Shown: positions 1-12,869 of the stretch, in pieces
Layout: each line of letters starts with the position of its first letter
Position numbering within the stretch: the stretch's first letter is position 1
Source: Nereocystis luetkeana
Lineage: Eukaryota; Sar; Phaeophyceae; Laminariales; Laminariaceae
Assembly: GCA_031213475.1 (NCBI GenBank)
Contig: JARUPZ010000005.1
Location: 13,215,260 to 13,279,259 of the forward strand
Length of the DNA: 64,000 bases
Direction of reading: 5' to 3'
Made by a program: the position numbers and the translations under genes
The notes under the pieces: model-generated
What the model was told of the DNA's origin: nothing
Database searches by the model: none
The model's input: only the letters and a program-made list of their open reading frames with translations

Positions 1-3000
1 CCGTCGTCGTAGCAAAGGCGGCGATGGGTGGCAGAGGACCATACCCTGCGCCGGAGCAGCGTGGTGTATCTGACTTCTAATTTCCATGAGTATGTTGCCC
101 GGGTGCCCCTATAAGCAAGTATCAAAGAGTTATGTATGACCTATGAAGGGTGCCTCGTTGGTCTGTTGAACCGATCCGTATTTAGACACAGCTCTGTGTA
201 TGGTATTGAGAAGCAAGCGGGCACGTTTCTCAGGCCATCTGTCGCTCGTCGTGCCCGTCTGCAGTCTTGTAGCGTGCCACCACAGCTTGGTCGTTACCCA
301 TGATAAAATAGGCAAGAGTGCTGTATATAGTACTGGGCATAACCATACATGCAAAGTAACGGCATTAAAAAATGCAACACTAAAATGTGTATCCGTACGA
401 TGGTTTAGCTGGTTCGATGTTCATCCTGAATTATCCACTGTTTCTTGCTCCAGTACCTTAGAGTGTAAACCTAAACATGCACCTGTGCGATAGTATATTC
501 GATTGGGTGTTTCGGATACGTTTGCTTTATTTTACGCATGTTCTCTAGTATCACGGCATCCCGACTGTTGCTGTTTTCAGGAGGGCAAACGACGGGAGGA
601 AATAAAAAACGTAGAGGGAACATATGATGTGTGTACATACCAAAGTCAAATTCCTAAGTGGCCAGAAATCTGGACCGGAACCACGACAAGACATAGGCCA
701 AAGCAAGAGTCTCGCATCCCACCAAAAGTAGTTGACCAAGGACCGAGGGGATGAAGTTACTCTCTCTTTGAAGTATTGCGTTCTCTCGGCTGAGTGTCTT
801 GCAGGGGGGCGGGGAGATTATATCAAACGTAAGGGGATTTCCTTAGACGGTCAACGCAGTCTAGCGTTGAACCCCCGCTAGATACAGATGCGTTCTGCGA
901 TAGAGGTAGCACATTTCTGCTAAACAGTTTTCTGAATGACGTCGTCCCTGAACCCAAATTCGTCCGAATGGCAATCTTGTTTCGGGAAAAGACTTTTGTT
1001 TGTATACTTGGGTCATGGGATTATTCCTCGAGATGCGATTTGATTTTGCTGAAGTCAGTTCGGATGAGGTATAGAGCTCCTTAAGTGAGAGGCCTCAGAA
1101 AATTTAGAGTGAACCTCTATTGCAGAACGCCTCTACAATGAAAACGCGAATCTACTCCTAGGATATCCAAAATTGCTCTTGGCGGTCAACACAACCCAGA
1201 GTTAAGTCCCCCCTATATGCGATGAAAACGCAAATTGAAACCAAGGTGAAGGGGCGATTCAGCCTGTGGGCAATGGACTCAAAAGCAATTTCATGAGAAT
1301 GAAGGGAATAGTCGACTCCAAAGGTATACGGATCACTCCCAAAGGTGAACCCAGCCAAGCTAAGAGTGGAGTTCTTGTTCTCCTTCCTATTATCCTGGCG
1401 CCCGTGCCCGAAGATCGAGTGCCCAGAATTACGGTGGTAATTGTGCAAGGGGCGTCATAAATCTCACGGAGACCGGAAGCTTTATACTTGGGTGCCACAT
1501 TCGTGCGGAACAATAGATAAGTCAGCAATAAGACAGAAATGTAACCGGATCCGGAGTTGTCAAGGATACGACAAAAAAGGGGAATTAGGACCAAACCCAA
1601 CGAAACTGGAGATAAAGGTAACCGGGTCCAGAGTCACTACAGGTACTTCCAAGAAGGTAACAGAGTCACGCCCCACGGAACCAAAGAAAGGGCAATCGGT
1701 TGGTAAACGGCGCCCAGTCGGGACCCCCTAGAACAACGCTTGCACAAGAGTTAACACCGTGGGGCTGCTAAAGCCGATAATCGGCCGACGCACCTCGAAA
1801 AATGTTTGCATGAGTAGGAGTGGTCACGTTCGGGGAAAGTGCAGAACATTCTAGTATCGACGCTAGTGCCCAATTTACTCAGGCTGAAGTAGTGGGAGAG
1901 AGGAGTCTCATGGTTAGTGTGGCTTGGTACCGGTGGGCACGTGCCTCAGTACCGTCCACTAGCATAGCGACTGAGCCTAGCCTGGTCGGACAGCAACTTC
2001 CCGCACACGCAAGGGATTGGAAATAAAGAGAGGGTCTCGCCAGGTGAACACGACCTCTGAGTGGATCATCGAGCATGCTGTGGCCTAGAGCCAATCAGGT
2101 AATGCTAGATGGCCACCCGCGGCACAGGAGGTGAATGCGGTGTAGTGCATTCCAGATCGTATGCCTGAGAAAGGGAGTTGCCCGTCGTTGATCTGGCTGT
2201 TTTGAAAATCAGAGCCTTTCCTCCAGGCGGTACAGAAGAGATCTGCGCTTCGTCAAATGCGAGATGAACCTGTAGTCACCACCCTGAGCTCGTCGCCTGC
2301 TCCCGAATACCCTATCAAGATTGTTGTCTTGTACGCTAAGTTGAGAGCATCAGCGAGGTTTTCCAGACGGCGCGCCGTGTCGTCAAACGTACTGCGGCCT
2401 GGAGGGACAGGCATTGGATGGCGTTCCCCTTACGGAGCTTGGTGCAGACAAAGTGGGAACACCGGCAACACATAGTGACACAGGGATCAGACCAAAGCTA
2501 TATATGCACGTCATGTGCCACCTGTTATTCATGCATACAACCCGTAAACGTGCTCGAAGCCAGACAACCAACCGCGTCAACCGTCGTAACATGCCTGATT
2601 AACCAACCGCTATGGTTGGTAACACGACTGGGATTGTGGAAATGTGTGATATTCTTGGTTTTATCGAGTTACTATCTGGTAACCCTAGATCATCTCCAAG
2701 GGTCACGAGAAGGTACGAGGGACCCGTGAGTCCGCCCTCTGCACTAAACTCAACGCGGGAAAAGATGGAGTGCTACCACTGACTTACGATGAATTTTAGT
2801 CCAAATTAGTTCAGGTGGAGAGGTAAAAATGAGGAAGGACAATGCCTGCAAGACCACGAAGCTATATGGGCACTCAGGCCGTCAACGACGAGGACCCCAA
2901 AGCTAGCAATATCGAAGACAATGAAACCGGAGTTGTTCTCCTTGGTTCGCAGTAAGTTTGGTTATCCGAACGTTCCGCGTACAACTTTGATAAGCCAGGG

Positions 3001-3540
3001 CAAGTAAAACAAGCCCACGCTAGTCAAGGACGTGCTAGAGTAGGTGCTCTCATGTGAGCGCAGGAGAGGAGAATAAGTGACCACCAAGCAAGTGACCATA
3101 TTACTTTCTAGCCCCGTACGATGGTGGAAGGTCCCTGAGATGTGCATCTAAGTGAGGCCTTGGGCAGGGGCCACAAACAGAGAACAGGTATTATTTGCTT
3201 CCTTTGGTGGAAAAAACCGTCACGTAATTTGCTCACATGTCCTGTACCTTTTGTTCGAAATGAAGTCCGGGGTTCTAGGTTCTAGTCCCGCCAGACGTCG
3301 AATTTTCGCTTTTCTGCCGTGGGTATAAAAAGGGAAACCATGTGGAGAGAACCACGATAAAATATCACTCGACCCGAGAGTCGAAAGTGGAGTGAACCAC
3401 TTGAGTAAAAGAACTCAAGACTAGGGAGGGGGGCCATAGGAAGGAAAAACCAGGCGCTGATTAGGAGCTTGATCAACTTCGGAGGATGTTATCGCCGGGA
3501 GACCGTATCGAGCTCAAAGATATGTATTTACTTCGTGATA
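1..3540. other. No gene recognised
   Basis: Only short open frames, none with a family motif. A TATA-like GGGTATAAAAAGG sits at 3324-3336 on the plus strand without a credible gene after it. This stretch lacks the simple repeats that dominate the rest of the left arm, so it may be one older inserted element, but I see no ends, no protease, polymerase or integrase motif, and cannot name it. Confidence 0.5.
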
Positions 3541-3547
3541 TGAAGGA

Positions 3548-3690
3548 TAGACCACTGAGGTAGCTACTCAGTCAACTGCTGAGTAGCTCAGTGGTTTATA
3601 ATCTGTACAAACAAGCCACACGAACAGGCTCTTGTGGTAAAGTCGCAAACTATTGGAGCGGTGTAGGTTTCGAATGCCGCTATTGATCCG
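3548..3690 (+). other. Hairpin overlapping a tRNA-like A box (possible tRNA-derived remnant)
   Basis: ACCACTGAG...CTACTCAG pairs with CTGAGTAGCTCAGTGGT (3551-3595), leaving a 4-base bulge and 7-base loop. The right arm is a good pol III A box (TAGCTCAGTGG), and 75 bases on is a B-box-like GGTTTCGAATGCC. The D arm and anticodon arm do not fold as a tRNA, so this is at most a degenerate tRNA-derived element. Confidence 0.35.
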
Positions 3691-4344
3691 GGGCGATGCA
3701 GGGGGGGAACTTACAGTCCAGGTGGCGAAGCTCTTTTCTCAGTGGCTAAGACGTTCGACACGCTACGGTTCCGTCAACCACCCCGAGGGCAGGGAGCTGT
3801 CGAAGCGATGGGAAGGCAGCTGCAGAAAACATTATCGGGACTCTGCAAATCTTGCTTCTCTCCGGTGGGACGAGTATGTACTCCCCGAGTAATAGATTCA
3901 ACTCGTTACCCCTGATCCTCGCCCGCCATGCGTTCCGCTGACGCTTGTCATGCCTGTCACTGATTGATGTGTGTCATACCTGCGGTAAATGATTATCATG
4001 CCTGTCATTGACTATTTCGCCTGCCTGACCACGACACGCCGACCGATCGGTTTAACGAAATTCAGAAAAATGGCATATCTCTCACGTATGCGCGCCTAGT
4101 ACTGCAGTAGTAGTAGGTTTAGCGTAGTCTACCAGGTACAAAACAAATTAACGATCAAAATAACGATCGATCCTTTTCTTGGCCCTCCGATCTGTGGCTG
4201 GTGCGACGGTAGGGCAGTAGTATGTGGTAGGTTCTTGTAATTCAGCTGCTCACAGAGCTACTCGGCCGAATGACTTCTCTCTGTCATTGCTTCACGGTTC
4301 TCAGTTTGTAGAACTGGGTCTCTGTTTTGGTATTTGAAAACTGT

Positions 4345-4346
<2 letters not shown>

Positions 4347-4378
<32 letters not shown>
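4347..4378 (+). repeat. (CTGT)n microsatellite
   Basis: About eight TCTG units. A shorter run recurs at 50214-50235. Confidence 0.95.
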
Positions 4379-4639
4379 CGCATGTCTTACTACTGTATGT
4401 AGTATATCTCAATATGGTACCCCTTTTGATTTCGCGATATTATATGCACGGCCTTGTAGGATTATTTGTTACGCATGCGCCCACCAACACTTTATTCAAG
4501 TCCAATTGTGAGCGAGCTTCGGAGCCACTCGCCCGAGTGGTCTGATTGCAACTGCTAGCACTAAAAATAATGGCTTCATGTAAGAGTTCTGTTCAGGCCA
4601 GAACACAACAAAGCCGTGTTACAGTAATAATACGAGCTG

Positions 4640-4732
4640 TTGTTTGTTGCTGTTATTACTATTAATACTGCTGATATCGTTGCCTCCGCTGTTGATGCCG
4701 CTGCTGCTGCTACTACTGCTACTACTGTTGCT
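4640..4732 (+). repeat. Degenerate TTG/CTG/TAC triplet repeat
   Basis: Runs of GTTGTTTGTTGCTGTTATTA and CTGCTGCTGCTACTACTGCT. A similar triplet region lies at 5455-5590. Confidence 0.8.
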
Positions 4733-4977
4733 AGGTACAGTCGTTGCTCCTGTGGTTAATATTGCTGGTGTTGCCGCTATAAGCGGCAGCAGTCGTTCAC
4801 AGTCGCGCAAATATCTGATGTATTCTGATTGGTTGATTGGTGTGACTTATGTAGAGCCGTGGATGCACCCTGATAGTGAGTCTTTCCGGGGGGGTTGGCC
4901 GTGGCGCTTAAAATCGACCACCCGATCCGAACCCTAACCATAACCGTAACCCGAACGCTATGGGGTGACCAGTGCCT

Positions 4978-5110
4978 GGATGCTGTGGCTTGTGAAATCC
5001 CTAGGTTGATTCGGTCGGCTTAGATGCTGTGCTTGGAAAGGCTCTACGCTGATTTGGCCGGCTCGGGATGCTGTGGCTTGGAAAAACTCTAGGTCGGTTG
5101 GGCCGCTTAC
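4978..5110 (+). repeat. Three-unit tandem repeat, ~45 bp
   Basis: GGATGCTGTGGCTTGTGAAA, GATGCTGTGCTTGGAAAGG and GGATGCTGTGGCTTGGAAAA start successive units near 4978, 5025 and 5068. Each ends with a TTGG/TCGGCC block. Confidence 0.8.
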
Positions 5111-5454
5111 AAAACAGCTAATCAGAGTACATAAATAGCCTGCCTTGGGAAGATTCGCCAATCTGGGGGCAACCACTTTATTGCTTATGTAGCTGCAAAT
5201 TGCCCAACGGGCATAATATGCGGTGGGCGATAGGTGTGACGCCTTATGCTTACGACTTCCAGAATGCGTTGCGTAAAAATATTTCGATGGTTTTCCAGGG
5301 TCACGGGGAAGAGGGATGAGAGGCCCCTTGACCTCAGACTATTATTCTGCAATGCATAACAAGAACAACAACACGATATATCTCCTCTTTTGCTCCCGCG
5401 CCTCATGGCAAGGTCGAGCGGCGCCACACCCGGTGCACGAGTTGTCCCCTCAGT

Positions 5455-5590
5455 CGCTACTGCTACTGCTGCTACTGCTGCTACTTCGTACCTGGTATAC
5501 TACTACAACAGGTACTACCTGTTGTTGCAGCTGCTCCTGTTGTTGCTGCTGCTACTTATGTTGCAGCTGCTGCTGCTGTAGTACTGACGA
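5455..5590 (+). repeat. CTG/TAC triplet repeat
   Basis: CTACTGCTACTGCTGCTACT, then TGTTGTTGCAGCTGCTCCTG and further CTG triplets. Open frames through it encode only Leu/Tyr/Cys/Gln runs. Confidence 0.85.
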
Positions 5591-5750
5591 TACTGTCACC
5601 GCCGCTGATGCTAAAGCTGCCATACTACCCTCGGGCGCCAGGGGCACAGGTCTAGACAGACAGGCGCATCAGGTCAGGGCTGGCACACCAGGACTGTCAG
5701 GTTAAATGTGTCACGCTTTAAGCAAGCAGGTTATAGACCAATCAGACCAT

Positions 5751-6100
5751 TTTTTATTTTTTATTTTTATCATCCCATTCATTGTCTTCGCACATCTTCT
5801 CCTCTCTCTCCTTCCAACTCGTAACTCAGATCCGGGGTCACATAGCAGGCTCTTCTCCCCCCTTCCCGCTACGGTACGTGCCTTCATTTTTATCGCGAGA
5901 AGATTTCAGCCTTTTCTTCCCTCGTCGACTCGCATCGAATTAATTATTGTGCCTACCCACGCTGCAAGGCGCTCTCAACAATTGAATCCTTTTTTATTTT
6001 TGCAAATAAAGTCAAAGTCCGACCCACCTGGGGCTCGAACCCAGGACTCAAACAAGTGGAATTCGAGGTTAAACCACTTGAACCACCGGGGCGACCGGCT
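5751..6100 (-). mobile_element. SINE family, copy 1 (full length, tRNA-derived head)
   Basis: On the minus strand the element starts at 6100 with AGCCGGTCGCC, has pol III A box TGGTTCAAGTGG and B box GGGTTCGAGCCC, then a ~250-bp body and an A-rich AAAATAAAAA tail. Flanks ATCAGACCAT (5741-5750) and ATTGACCAT (6101-6109) look like an imperfect target duplication. It is very similar to the copy at 24628. Confidence 0.9.
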
Positions 6101-6410
6101 ATTGACCATAGGCCAGTTGGGCCATACGCCAATCACGTCACCCGACAAATCAACCATAGACCAATCCAATCAGGCCATAATAAAAGCCAATCGGGCCGTC
6201 ATAGATAAGCGGATTACGTCCTAAACCGATCATACCATACGAGGCCAATAGGCCAAAACGGGCCTCAAGTATTTTGTCTCGTGCCATCTTGCCTATCAGG
6301 CCTTACTTGAGGCATAAAGTCCCGTCATGTCTCATTTTAGTCCCATCCCGCCTTCTTTTCGCTCAATCAGGCCCTATTTGACTTCAATCAGGCCTTGTAT
6401 GTGTACAGCA
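6096..6410 (+). repeat. Irregular repeats of a CCAATCRGGCC motif
   Basis: CATAGGCCAGTTGGGCCATA, CCAATCCAATCAGGCC, CCAATCGGGCCG, TCAATCAGGCCCTATT and TCAATCAGGCCTTG occur at short, irregular spacing. The same motif (GACCAATCAGACC) lies just left of SINE copy 1, so the SINE appears to have landed inside this repeat field. Confidence 0.6.
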
Positions 6411-7034
6411 GACAGACCTGAATCAGGGGTCGTTTTCAGGCCTGGGCTCTACGATCCCGGTGACTTCCTCGCCGTCGTTGCCAGCGCACCACACCCCCTT
6501 GCTTGCCAGGCCGCTCCGGATCGCTTTCCTAGTGCGCCGCCCGATAGCGCAGACATGGTTCGCGCCGGCGGCGATCTGTTCACGCGAACAATAAAGAAAC
6601 GGCCGAACCAAACACGGGAACATGCATGTGATATCCTGGCCAGTCTAAATACTGTGGTCGAGTAAATACAATTCGGAACTGATGACCAAAGCCCCAACAG
6701 GTAAGGTGGATCGGAACTGGACCAAGTCCGGCGGAAAGGCCTCATAACCTAGGTTTTCGTTCGTGGGTGATCTCGCGCGAGTCGGGGGGGATGACTCCCC
6801 CGGGTGGCTATCTCCACCGCACCTGCCTCTCTCGGGGGTCAGGTCGAGTCAACGTGCACAAACCCCAGTAGTAACAGCAGCTTGCTCTGATGTTACAACG
6901 AACGGGAGATAGGCGTTAAATTGACACACAACACGAATTTTGAACGTGGAAGTGTAGTGCACTGAGCTTAAGCTTTATTTTGACCAATCCGACGGAGGAT
7001 ATAAAAAAAAGGGGGAAAAATTAACTGATGAACA

Positions 7035-7160
7035 AGTTAGTCGTTTATTAGAACTACACTACACATTGTCGGATGGCAAGCATAATAATAATAGCGGTGG
7101 CTGGGTTGGGTGCCTTATTTTCTTAGCTCCTCACTACCTCATACAGAGGAGCTTGGTATC
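7035..7160 (+). repeat. Dispersed repeat D, copy 1
   Basis: GTCGTTTATTAGAAC, then ACACATTGTCGGATGGCAAG and an ATAATAATA run, followed by a GCTTGGTATCTCAC block. Related copies occur at 15780-15900 (+) and 23815-23885 (-). It could be part of a solo LTR of an old LTR element; no internal region is recognisable. Confidence 0.6.
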
Positions 7161-8355
7161 TCACCCCAATTTTTCTCATTTTTTATGACTTCGAAGAAGC
7201 TTGCTTGCGCAACCCGACCAACTTTTTTTTATGCGCTACATAATCCTAAACCAAGTGTACTTAGAGTAGTCCTGGTTTGAGAAATACTTCTTTTTGTACT
7301 AGGTTCTGCCGATTTTCACAATGAAAGGAAGAACCACGACAGCAAACCACCGCCGTTTTTTTCCAACGATCTCGAGACTAAAGTTGAAAATTCGCGTTCT
7401 CATCATTTTTTATTTTTGGCCTTCGTGATATATATCCTTAAAAAAATACGATTTTTTGTATATGATCAAAAACTTTTTTTTGTTGAAAGCGCGCGTCGCC
7501 CCTGCTCGTCCTCATCCCTTTTCTTTGCATGCTGCAGCCCGCCAACCGCCGTTGTTGCTAGCTGTCGCTGGAGAAACCACAACAACAGTAGACCTAGCCC
7601 CTAGACCTATCAATCGGCAGCGAGCAGTGCCGTGTTCTGCTTGGGCACCTGTCACGAGAAGCTAGGAGGGGGCACGGGACGGGTGTGGCCGTTTTTCTAT
7701 TCTCTCTGCCTCTGGGCAACTTAAACTAGTAGTTTCCGTCGGTAGAGACCATGAGTAATTCATTCCGTCGGTTGTGAACAAAAAACAGGCATATCACGTG
7801 AAGATACTACGCTTTCAAGATAGCCCCAGATACTTAGAGAAGTGAACCACATTATTATAGACGCGATATTCAATGGTTTTATCCCGGACGATTTGAAGTG
7901 ATAAGCTCTATGGATATGTCACACAAAAAACTTGGATGATCATACGAGTATAGCTTATCACTGCAATCGCCTGGGACAAAATAATCAATATCGTTCCTAC
8001 TAGCATTTGGTTTTTCTTTTTCTGAGTACGAGTCTTATGTATGTGGGATATTTATACCTTGAGAACCGCTGTTTTGATTTCTGACCGGAAATTGAGTAGT
8101 AAGGAAACCACAAAAAAAAATATAAGAATTACGCGAAAGCGAAAGAACAACTAGTTGGTAGTCGGATTAATAGTTTGGCCGTGCCCCGACGTGCGGACGA
8201 TCCGGCTTATAGGATTTCCACGCCTACAGGAAACATTGTTGAATGCGGGTTGCATTTTTCTTTTTTGAGCGAGGCCCTCTCGGCCGGGGGGGGGGGCTGA
8301 TCTGGCTCGCTTACTTGAGTCGGCGATTCGTCTGGTCAGCAGTTGTTGGCTTCCC

Positions 8356-8530
8356 CAGCCGACTCGTCGGCCGCTAAGGTCAGTTAGTTGGCCTGCGAAA
8401 CCTACCGCTGGCTTCACCACAGCCGAGTTGTCGACGACTAAAGTCAGCTAGTTAGTCGGTCTACGAAACCTACTGCTGCCTTCATCAGCCGCGTTGTTGG
8501 CCACTAAAGTCGGTCAGTTGGCTAACGGAA
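8356..8530 (+). repeat. Tandem repeat, ~65-bp unit, 2.7 copies
   Basis: Units start CAGCCGACTCGTCGGCC (8356), CAGCCGAGTTGTCGACG (8420) and CAGCCGCGTTGTTGGCC (8486). Each continues CTAARGTCAG...GAAACCTACYGCTG. Confidence 0.85.
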
Positions 8531-10089
8531 CCTACCGAGTTAGTGATGAGTCGTGAAAACTTGCCGATTCATAGCTCTGGCAATCTGCGATGTGGAAACC
8601 CAACGCCTTGATTTTAATTACAGTAGTACTTGATTGAGCAAAAAACGAAAGAGCCTCTCCTGAACAAAAACCATACATCCTGATTCCCGTCCCGCCCCCT
8701 TGCTTTGGTACCACACAGACCCGGAACAAAGTCTCCGTTTGGACTCTGGTTTGAACTCCAAACAATATCCCCGTTGTTACTCTCTGGCATATATCCAACA
8801 CCAAATGGAGCTTATACTGCCGGCTTCGGTATCAACTAGTCTTGCACACTATATCCTATGTATTCACCGAGTAAAGAATCGGTCGAAACCCTAGCTGTAT
8901 ACTTCGGTACTATATAAAACGATGAACGCCCCACCGATAGAGTCCTGGACTTGCGGAAGCCCGAGGGAGGCGTGGTGGGGATGGTTGAAGCTCCTGGCCC
9001 GAAAGTGATGAGCTCCTTCGACCCCTTAACCAGGCCGTACGAGTAAGCCCCCCCGGCCTCCAGCATCGCGAACTGCGTGGAAGCGTACTCCTGCGTGTTT
9101 TTGAGTGTTGTGTTTCGCGTTTGTGAGGGGTTTTATCGGTGAAGGGGGGGAGGGGGGCGGAGGGAGAGAACAGGGGGGTGAAAGGCGGGTGTTGGACACA
9201 CTTGTATCAATGTCCAATGACTGATAGGTGTGTAACTTGATGAGATCTACGGAGACTGGTTCGGGGATCGGAAATGTTCCCATTGGAGTAGTTGTTGAAT
9301 CATTGAGGTCCCCGATTTTGACGACCTACACAAACGCACCCTTCAAGACTGCCTGATATAATATGCCGTAGGCCGGTCCCACCCCTGATAAAATGTACGC
9401 TCTATTACTGATGTGGCCCGGGACTCTCAATATTGCTCCTCGTAAGGCCAACTACCCCTGCCCGAATACATGTATCGACTACGGTTGTCAGGACGTGGCT
9501 TATCGCCCAGTTTTTCGATCGCGCAGTCTACCCATAATACTGCACGTATCTTTTGCTGATTGCTTGTTTTCTCGTCAGTTCACTCAAATGTGTACGTAGC
9601 TTGTTTTCCTTGATACCACACGGGCTAGATTTTGAGGAAAAAGTGCTATTTTTGTGGAAAAATCGACATCGTGATTACCGTCATCATCACCACTGAAGCG
9701 AAAACTACAACAACACCACCACCACTACCACCGACACGACGGCCGCCAAGAACAACAAGAACCTACTGCAACAGCAACTTACTACAACGACGACAATCTA
9801 CTTCAACAACAACCTACTGCAGCGACAACGACGACGATGAGGCTCACGCACCTCCGGAAGAATGGCCTGGTCTCCGTCACCCACGCAATAGGCGGTGTGG
9901 TCCAGCAGCACTCCGCAAGTGTGTTTGCCTGAACGAGAAGTCGGCGTAATTTACAGGCGAGCAGTAGAGATTGAACACGCCATCCATCTTACGAATGCGG
10001 CAGAGAAATCGGTTCAGACAGTTCGTCCCAGGGGATGTATGTGTTGTCTTGCGCTTCACCCGGGAATGTAAGGACTGTTTGGGCATTGT

Positions 10090-10400
10090 TACGAATATCC
10101 AAACGGTTCTTTCATTTCCATAAAGAATGGTTGCTATTGTAGGGGCCATTTGGTTTACTAACGTAATTCTGAGGATATCCTTGCGATACTCACATCTCCG
10201 TACAAAGCGGTTGCTACTGTGAGGACCGTTTGGGTGTCAAAGTATCAATAAGGATGTCCACACGGCCGTTTGAATACTGACATCAGTATCCAAACGATCC
10301 TTTCATTTCCGTGAAGAGTGGTTGATAATGTAAGGGCCGTCCTTTTCGGCATTCCTATGATATGAATATCCAAACGCTTCTTAAATTTCCGTACAGAGTC
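10090..10400 (+). repeat. Irregular tandem repeat, 4 units
   Basis: Units carry ATATCCAAACGGTTCTTTCA then ATTTCCGTRAAGAGTGGTTG. They begin near 10096, 10173, 10287 and 10369. Confidence 0.75.
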
Positions 10401-11370
10401 AATGGATTGTGTACCTCCGGCGGAGATGAGTCGGTGCTGCATGCCGGCGTACACCCCAAGGTTACGGCGGTTGTCCTCCTCACTTCCCCAGCAGTGCACC
10501 CTGCGCCGGCCGTAAGGGAGCCACCATACACAGAATTGGGAGGGTCGTAAAGTAGGGTTTAGTAGTGCGTTGGGTGCTATACAACTATAAGTGACTGACT
10601 GGTTCTCTTTTTTTAGGTTTCGACTGGTTATATCTTTCTATGTTTCCGAGTAATGATTGACGTTGAAAAACTCATAATATTGCAAAACGTAGAATGTTAA
10701 AACATACAATGATACAAACATTTTTTTGAAGTAAAATGTAGCTGGGATCCACGAAGCACTCCCCGAGTTCTGCAGCTTTCATTTTCCCCCCCCCTTCGAT
10801 AAGGAATACCAGGTTACGTATCATGCGTAAAGTAATACAAAAAGCCGTAGTCCGTACGATCGGAGCATCACTACTGTAGAATCGCAGCAGTATCACACGC
10901 AGCTTGCAAAGATGATGAGTTTCAACGAATCTCACAGCCTGTGTTTTTCTTAATACCACGGTATTACACCTGAAAATAATTGTTTATCTCACATGCGGTC
11001 TCTGTCGATCCCGCAGCTGTGCTGACCCCCCGCGCTCATCCTTCTCCAGAATTTCCCTCCCAGGTCTGGAATATCGAGCTGCCCGGCATCCTGGGGGGCA
11101 CCGTCTTCAAACGAGGCAACGCAGTACGCCTTTACATTTACTCGTCGCTCCTCCTCCCCCTCGTAGTATAGCCCGCATACGTGGAAACCCCCTCCCGAGA
11201 TGGATAAGTGGTTCTAGAAGAGGCGAGTCAGGATGTCAGAAGGAGATATACAAGTAGAAAGGCAGAGATATATGGAAGGAGAGACAGAATATGTGGAGAG
11301 GGAGGGGGGACGGGAGAGGGCGCGGGGGGGGGGGGGGGAGGGCGGGACGGGGGGGGGTATTAGATACCGT

Positions 11371-11775
11371 ACATGGCCGTGGTCGTTCGGCCACAAACCC
11401 TCACATCCCTATATTGCTGGGACGGGGCACGTCGGCTTTTCACCGACCAGGCAGACACTGGTTGCACCAAGCGCGAAGTGCCGGGAGGGGTTCGGCCACT
11501 CGCTTGAAAGGTAGGCTGCATCGTACTAAAAACCGCTTGTGAGGGGGGGGGGGTAGCGGGGGTGGTGTACTCGATAGGAGAGATGTACTCGATCTCATGC
11601 ATGGCCGTAGTCGTATGACCATAGACCCTCGCATCCCTACAATAATGCCGAGACGGAGCATGCCGGGTTTTTACTGACCAGGCAGACATTGCCTGCACCA
11701 AGCGCGAAGCGCCGTGAGGTGCCCGGCGAGTCGCATGAAGGGTGAGCTGCATCCTACTAAAACCCGCTTGTGAGG
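11371..11775 (-). repeat. Tandem pair of a ~175-bp dispersed repeat, open on the minus strand
   Basis: Units at 11371-11545 and 11600-11775 share GGCCGTNGTCGTNNGNCCA and CACCAAGCGCGAAG. On the minus strand one uninterrupted frame (11752-11360) crosses both units, with repeated peptide SRLVQAMSAWSVKTRHAPSR and SRLVQPVSAWSVKSRRAPSQ. G-runs separate them. A third copy is at 51714. Confidence 0.75.
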
Positions 11776-12239
11776 CGGGGGGGTAGCGGGGTGGGGGTGA
11801 GAATCATACTGTGATGTCGGCACTACTGCACAGGTGAAACACATTTGTCGATACCTCGGGTACACATTCTGTGATAAATCCGGTACCGTATGCTGCCTAA
11901 TGTTTCAATAAAGATTTGATTAGCTGTTTTTCTTCGTGTCGTATCATGTCATGCGGTTTGGAGCTGTTTGCGGACCTCAAGCGAGGTAGAGAAGGGTCAT
12001 CTCGGAGAAAGCCGTCGCACATTTTACCATACCATACCAGACCACGCCACATAATAACATATACCCTTCCAATCGAGCTGTTGTCATGTATGTTCAGGGA
12101 TGGCCAGATACTGCAACAAGGATGAGGGTCGTTGACAAACTTCAAGACGAGTGGTGCAGGGGGTGAGCTGTACCGCGGTGAGCCTTGATTCAAGCACCCC
12201 GTCATCCCCGAACACAGCAAACAACCAGACTGGAGAGGG

Positions 12240-12481
12240 TATGGTACGGTATGGTATGGTATGGTATGGTTCTGCTATGATATGGTATGGTATGGTATTG
12301 TATGGTATGGTATGGTATGGTATTGTATGGGTATGGTATGGGTATGGTATGGGTATGGTATGGTATGGTATGGTATGGTATGGTATGGTATGGGTATGCT
12401 ATGATATGGTATGGGTATGGTATGGTACGGTATGGTATGGGTATGGTATGGTATGGTATGGTATGATATGGTATGGGATGG
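12240..12481 (+). repeat. TATGG pentanucleotide array (~240 bp)
   Basis: Continuous degenerate ATGGT/TATGG units with occasional GGGTATGG hexamers. Long stop-free frames through it are an artefact of the repeat. Confidence 0.97.
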
Positions 12482-12869
12482 TGTGTTCCCAAAAGGGCCA
12501 AGGCGAAGCACCAACAAAACCATGCAAGCTACTATGCTACCGCAGTAGCCCGTAGTCAATATATACCTCGAGTCGCTGATCGGTTTCGTAGTCGCCTGTA
12601 GCGAGTAGGCCACAGCAGCAGCAGTACAACGTGCTACGGCCGACGGTAGTAGTACAAGTAATGGGGTATATCCGATGCCGATTCTGTAGTTGTCTCGGGC
12701 TCACATGCGGCAGAACAGCGGACCGAGTTCAGCCGAGGTTTTTTGTTCGAGCTTTAGTTTTCACCGCATGCTGGGGGTACTGGTCACTTGATGAGAGCTC
12801 CGTGATTGTGATCGACAGGGCATACGCACACTCGTCCATATCTCTTCTCTTCTCTTACCTCCTCCTCTT

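Larger units (their letters stand above)
6411..10089. other. Intergenic, no gene recognised
   Basis: Apart from the repeats listed separately (7035, 8356) it holds a poly-G run (8286-8297), AT-rich stretches and a CAACAAC/CACCAC triplet region (9700-9840). No splice-linked coding block was found. Confidence 0.6.

Noticed and set aside
4931-4957. AACCCTAACCATAACCGTAA, telomere-like
   Set aside because: Only a few irregular units with no pure TTAGGG-type array; probably chance or a decayed short repeat. A similar short stretch lies at 27868.
6000-6100. A functional tRNA gene at the SINE head
   Set aside because: A and B boxes are intact, but the acceptor and anticodon stems do not form a normal tRNA, and the same head plus body recurs as a SINE.
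12151-12613. Open frames of repeated Tyr-Gly-Met-Val / His-Thr-Ile-Pro on both strands
   Set aside because: Pure consequence of the TATGG pentamer array.
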